Shown here piece by piece: positions 63,121-64,000 of a DNA stretch of 64,000 bases. The DNA is from Clostridia bacterium (GTDB taxonomy: Bacteria; Bacillota; Clostridia; Oscillospirales; Acutalibacteraceae). The stretch spans positions 1 to 64,000 of the forward strand of contig JAFXAK010000028.1 of the NCBI GenBank assembly GCA_017517135.1. Direction: 5' to 3'. The translations under genes and the position numbers were made by a program. The notes beneath the pieces are model-generated. The model saw nothing but the letters and a program-made list of their open reading frames with translations. It had not been told where the DNA came from and ran no database searches. How positions within the stretch are numbered: the stretch's first letter is position 1; each line of letters begins with the position of its first letter.

Positions 63121-64000
63121 TCAGATTTTTGTTTCAAGCCCTACTGCATAACGAAGAATGTGTCTTGCATCTGCAGAATTTACACCGTCATTACCGACGA
63201 CATCCGCAAGGAAAAGCACAACCTTTGTAACCTCACCCTCAAGTCCAACAGCATATCTCAATGCAAGACGGGCATCTGCGGAATTGATAACACCGTCTCT
63301 GTTTACATCACCCTTTGTCAGGTCTGCAAGATCTGCATTCTGAGTATTATCGGAATATGCAGAAATAGTCTCTGTTATGGGAGAATATTTAAGATACTGA
63401 GGATATGCATTGTTCTGCCATACATTGTACTGTTCCTCAGCGCTCACAAGCCATACAAGGAACTCAACCGCATTCTTACATGAATAGTCGAGATGGGGAA
63501 GATTCTGAATAAACCATGTGTTTTCGGGAAGAGCACAGGTGGATGCATCAATATCTCCGTCGGGAGATGTGTGATTATGAGATGAGAGCTGACAAACTGT
63601 TTCACAGTCCCAGAAATCGTTAAGGTCTGTTGTTGTGGCACCGACAGAAGCATACTTGACGGAAGCTATACCGTCTGAAAGCTCGTTGACGGTTGCAGTA
63701 AGGGGAAGAATCTGTATATTATAGCCTACAACCATATTGATTTTAATTCCTGCAGACTGTGCATTCACAAGCGTATCGTTGGTTGCGCTGCGGACCTCAC
63801 GGTAAGAAGCTAAGGTATCAAGGAATTCTTCATCAATTATTTCGTCGCCGTACATAAAGTCCATAGCATCCTCATAATCGTCTTCGGGAACAAGTGCCCA
63901 GATGCCGGGCATATTTCTTATGTACTTTTTAAGGCTTGTTTCATAAATTTCCTCTGAGGAGGATGCAAGGAATTTATTATACATCTCACCGAAGCTCTGA
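63121..64000 (-). CDS. LCAT-like secreted protein with C-terminal dockerin (partial)
   Basis: The C-terminal 292 residues of a larger gene; the frame stays open to the window edge, so the ATG at 63984 is internal. The first 215 residues align with the C-terminal half of the LCAT-like hydrolase at 5643-7130 (GIWALVPEDDYEDAMDFMYGD against GFWALCPDEDYDSAIETIFGD, and NLPHLDYSCKNAVEFLVWL near the likely catalytic His). Residues after that form a type I dockerin with loops DVNRDGVINSAD and a looser DVVGNDGVNSAD, each followed by LRYAVGLE. It would be held by a cohesin on the cell surface or in a complex. Confidence 0.85.
   Translation of the reverse strand, partial: QSFGEMYNKFLASSSEEIYETSLKKYIRNMPGIWALVPEDDYEDAMDFMYGDEIIDEEFLDTLASYREVRSATNDTLVNAQSAGIKINMVVGYNIQILPLTATVNELSDGIASVKYASVGATTTDLNDFWDCETVCQLSSHNHTSPDGDIDASTCALPENTWFIQNLPHLDYSCKNAVEFLVWLVSAEEQYNVWQNNAYPQYLKYSPITETISAYSDNTQNADLADLTKGDVNRDGVINSADARLALRYAVGLEGEVTKVVLFLADVVGNDGVNSADARHILRYAVGLETKI

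Overview
The window is about 40% GC and reads as a chromosomal segment of an anaerobic, gut-type Clostridium relative (class Clostridia, probably the Ruminococcaceae/Oscillospirales side). Pointers are an IspH-ribosomal protein S1 fusion gene, type 2 GalT, a reverse rubrerythrin, a NuoE/NuoF-type flavoprotein complex, dockerin modules, a BspA-like leucine-rich-repeat surface protein, strong GGAGG ribosome binding sites and consensus sigma-A promoters with 17-bp spacers. Genus and species cannot be fixed from the sequence alone. I see no prophage, insertion sequence transposase, integrase, CRISPR array or rRNA.

Layout. 1-5.6 kb: end of an unknown gene, an EamA permease, and a MarR-controlled heterodimeric ABC exporter. 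5.6-9.3 kb: a secreted LCAT-like hydrolase and a DUF5685-DnaJ-zinc-ribbon operon. 9.4-10.7 kb: class II fructose-bisphosphate aldolase with a small C_GCAxxG_C_C protein. 10.8-18.7 kb: a complete seven-gene arginine operon (transcribed argG-H-C-J-B-D-F) behind a promoter with two ARG-like boxes. 19.1-23.3 kb: a three-gene iron-sulfur flavoprotein complex (NuoE-like, NuoF-like, and a NuoG/GltD chimera) with no hydrogenase, the best candidate here for an electron-bifurcating transhydrogenase. 23.4-25.7 kb: TrkH/TrkA potassium uptake. 25.8-29.8 kb: a 1314-residue BspA-like secreted protein divergent from an XRE regulator. 30.4-35.4 kb: HAD phosphatase, secreted metallophosphoesterase, GalT and a GH29 alpha-L-fucosidase. 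35.6-38.3 kb: four unrecognised AT-rich genes. 38.4-45.7 kb: GH38 alpha-mannosidase with a NifU-like protein, then ispH-rpsA fusion, cmk and a BaiN/YhiN-type flavoprotein. 45.8-49.5 kb: a solitary MazF, reverse rubrerythrin, an AlbA_2/Schlafen-type regulator next to a leftover piece of a second rubrerythrin, and a lipoprotein-PepSY gene broken at a run of seven C. 49.5-55.9 kb: a dockerin protein with Cys-rich repeats, alkaline phosphatase, an amidase, a ketopantoate reductase-like enzyme, an XRE regulator and a four-helix-bundle protein. 56-64 kb: tRNA-Gln and tRNA-His, aspartokinase-dut, an MFS/DUF6873-like/ROK/SIS sugar operon, an MBL hydrolase, and the 3' part of a second LCAT-like protein that carries a dockerin.

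Together the genes suit a fermentative host-glycan user: fucosidase, mannosidase, GalT, ROK kinase and the sugar-phosphate isomerase feed glycolysis (aldolase), the flavoprotein complex balances NAD(P)H and ferredoxin, rubrerythrin handles peroxide, and secreted phosphatases, dockerin proteins and LRR proteins face the outside. The less ordinary signals are the hydrogenase-less NuoEF/GltD-NuoG complex, a CHK...CxCGxxHY C-terminal signature on the BspA-like protein, the tandem-rubrerythrin scar around the AlbA_2 gene, the poly-C switch, the internal Shine-Dalgarno in ispH-rpsA, and several near-perfect operators.
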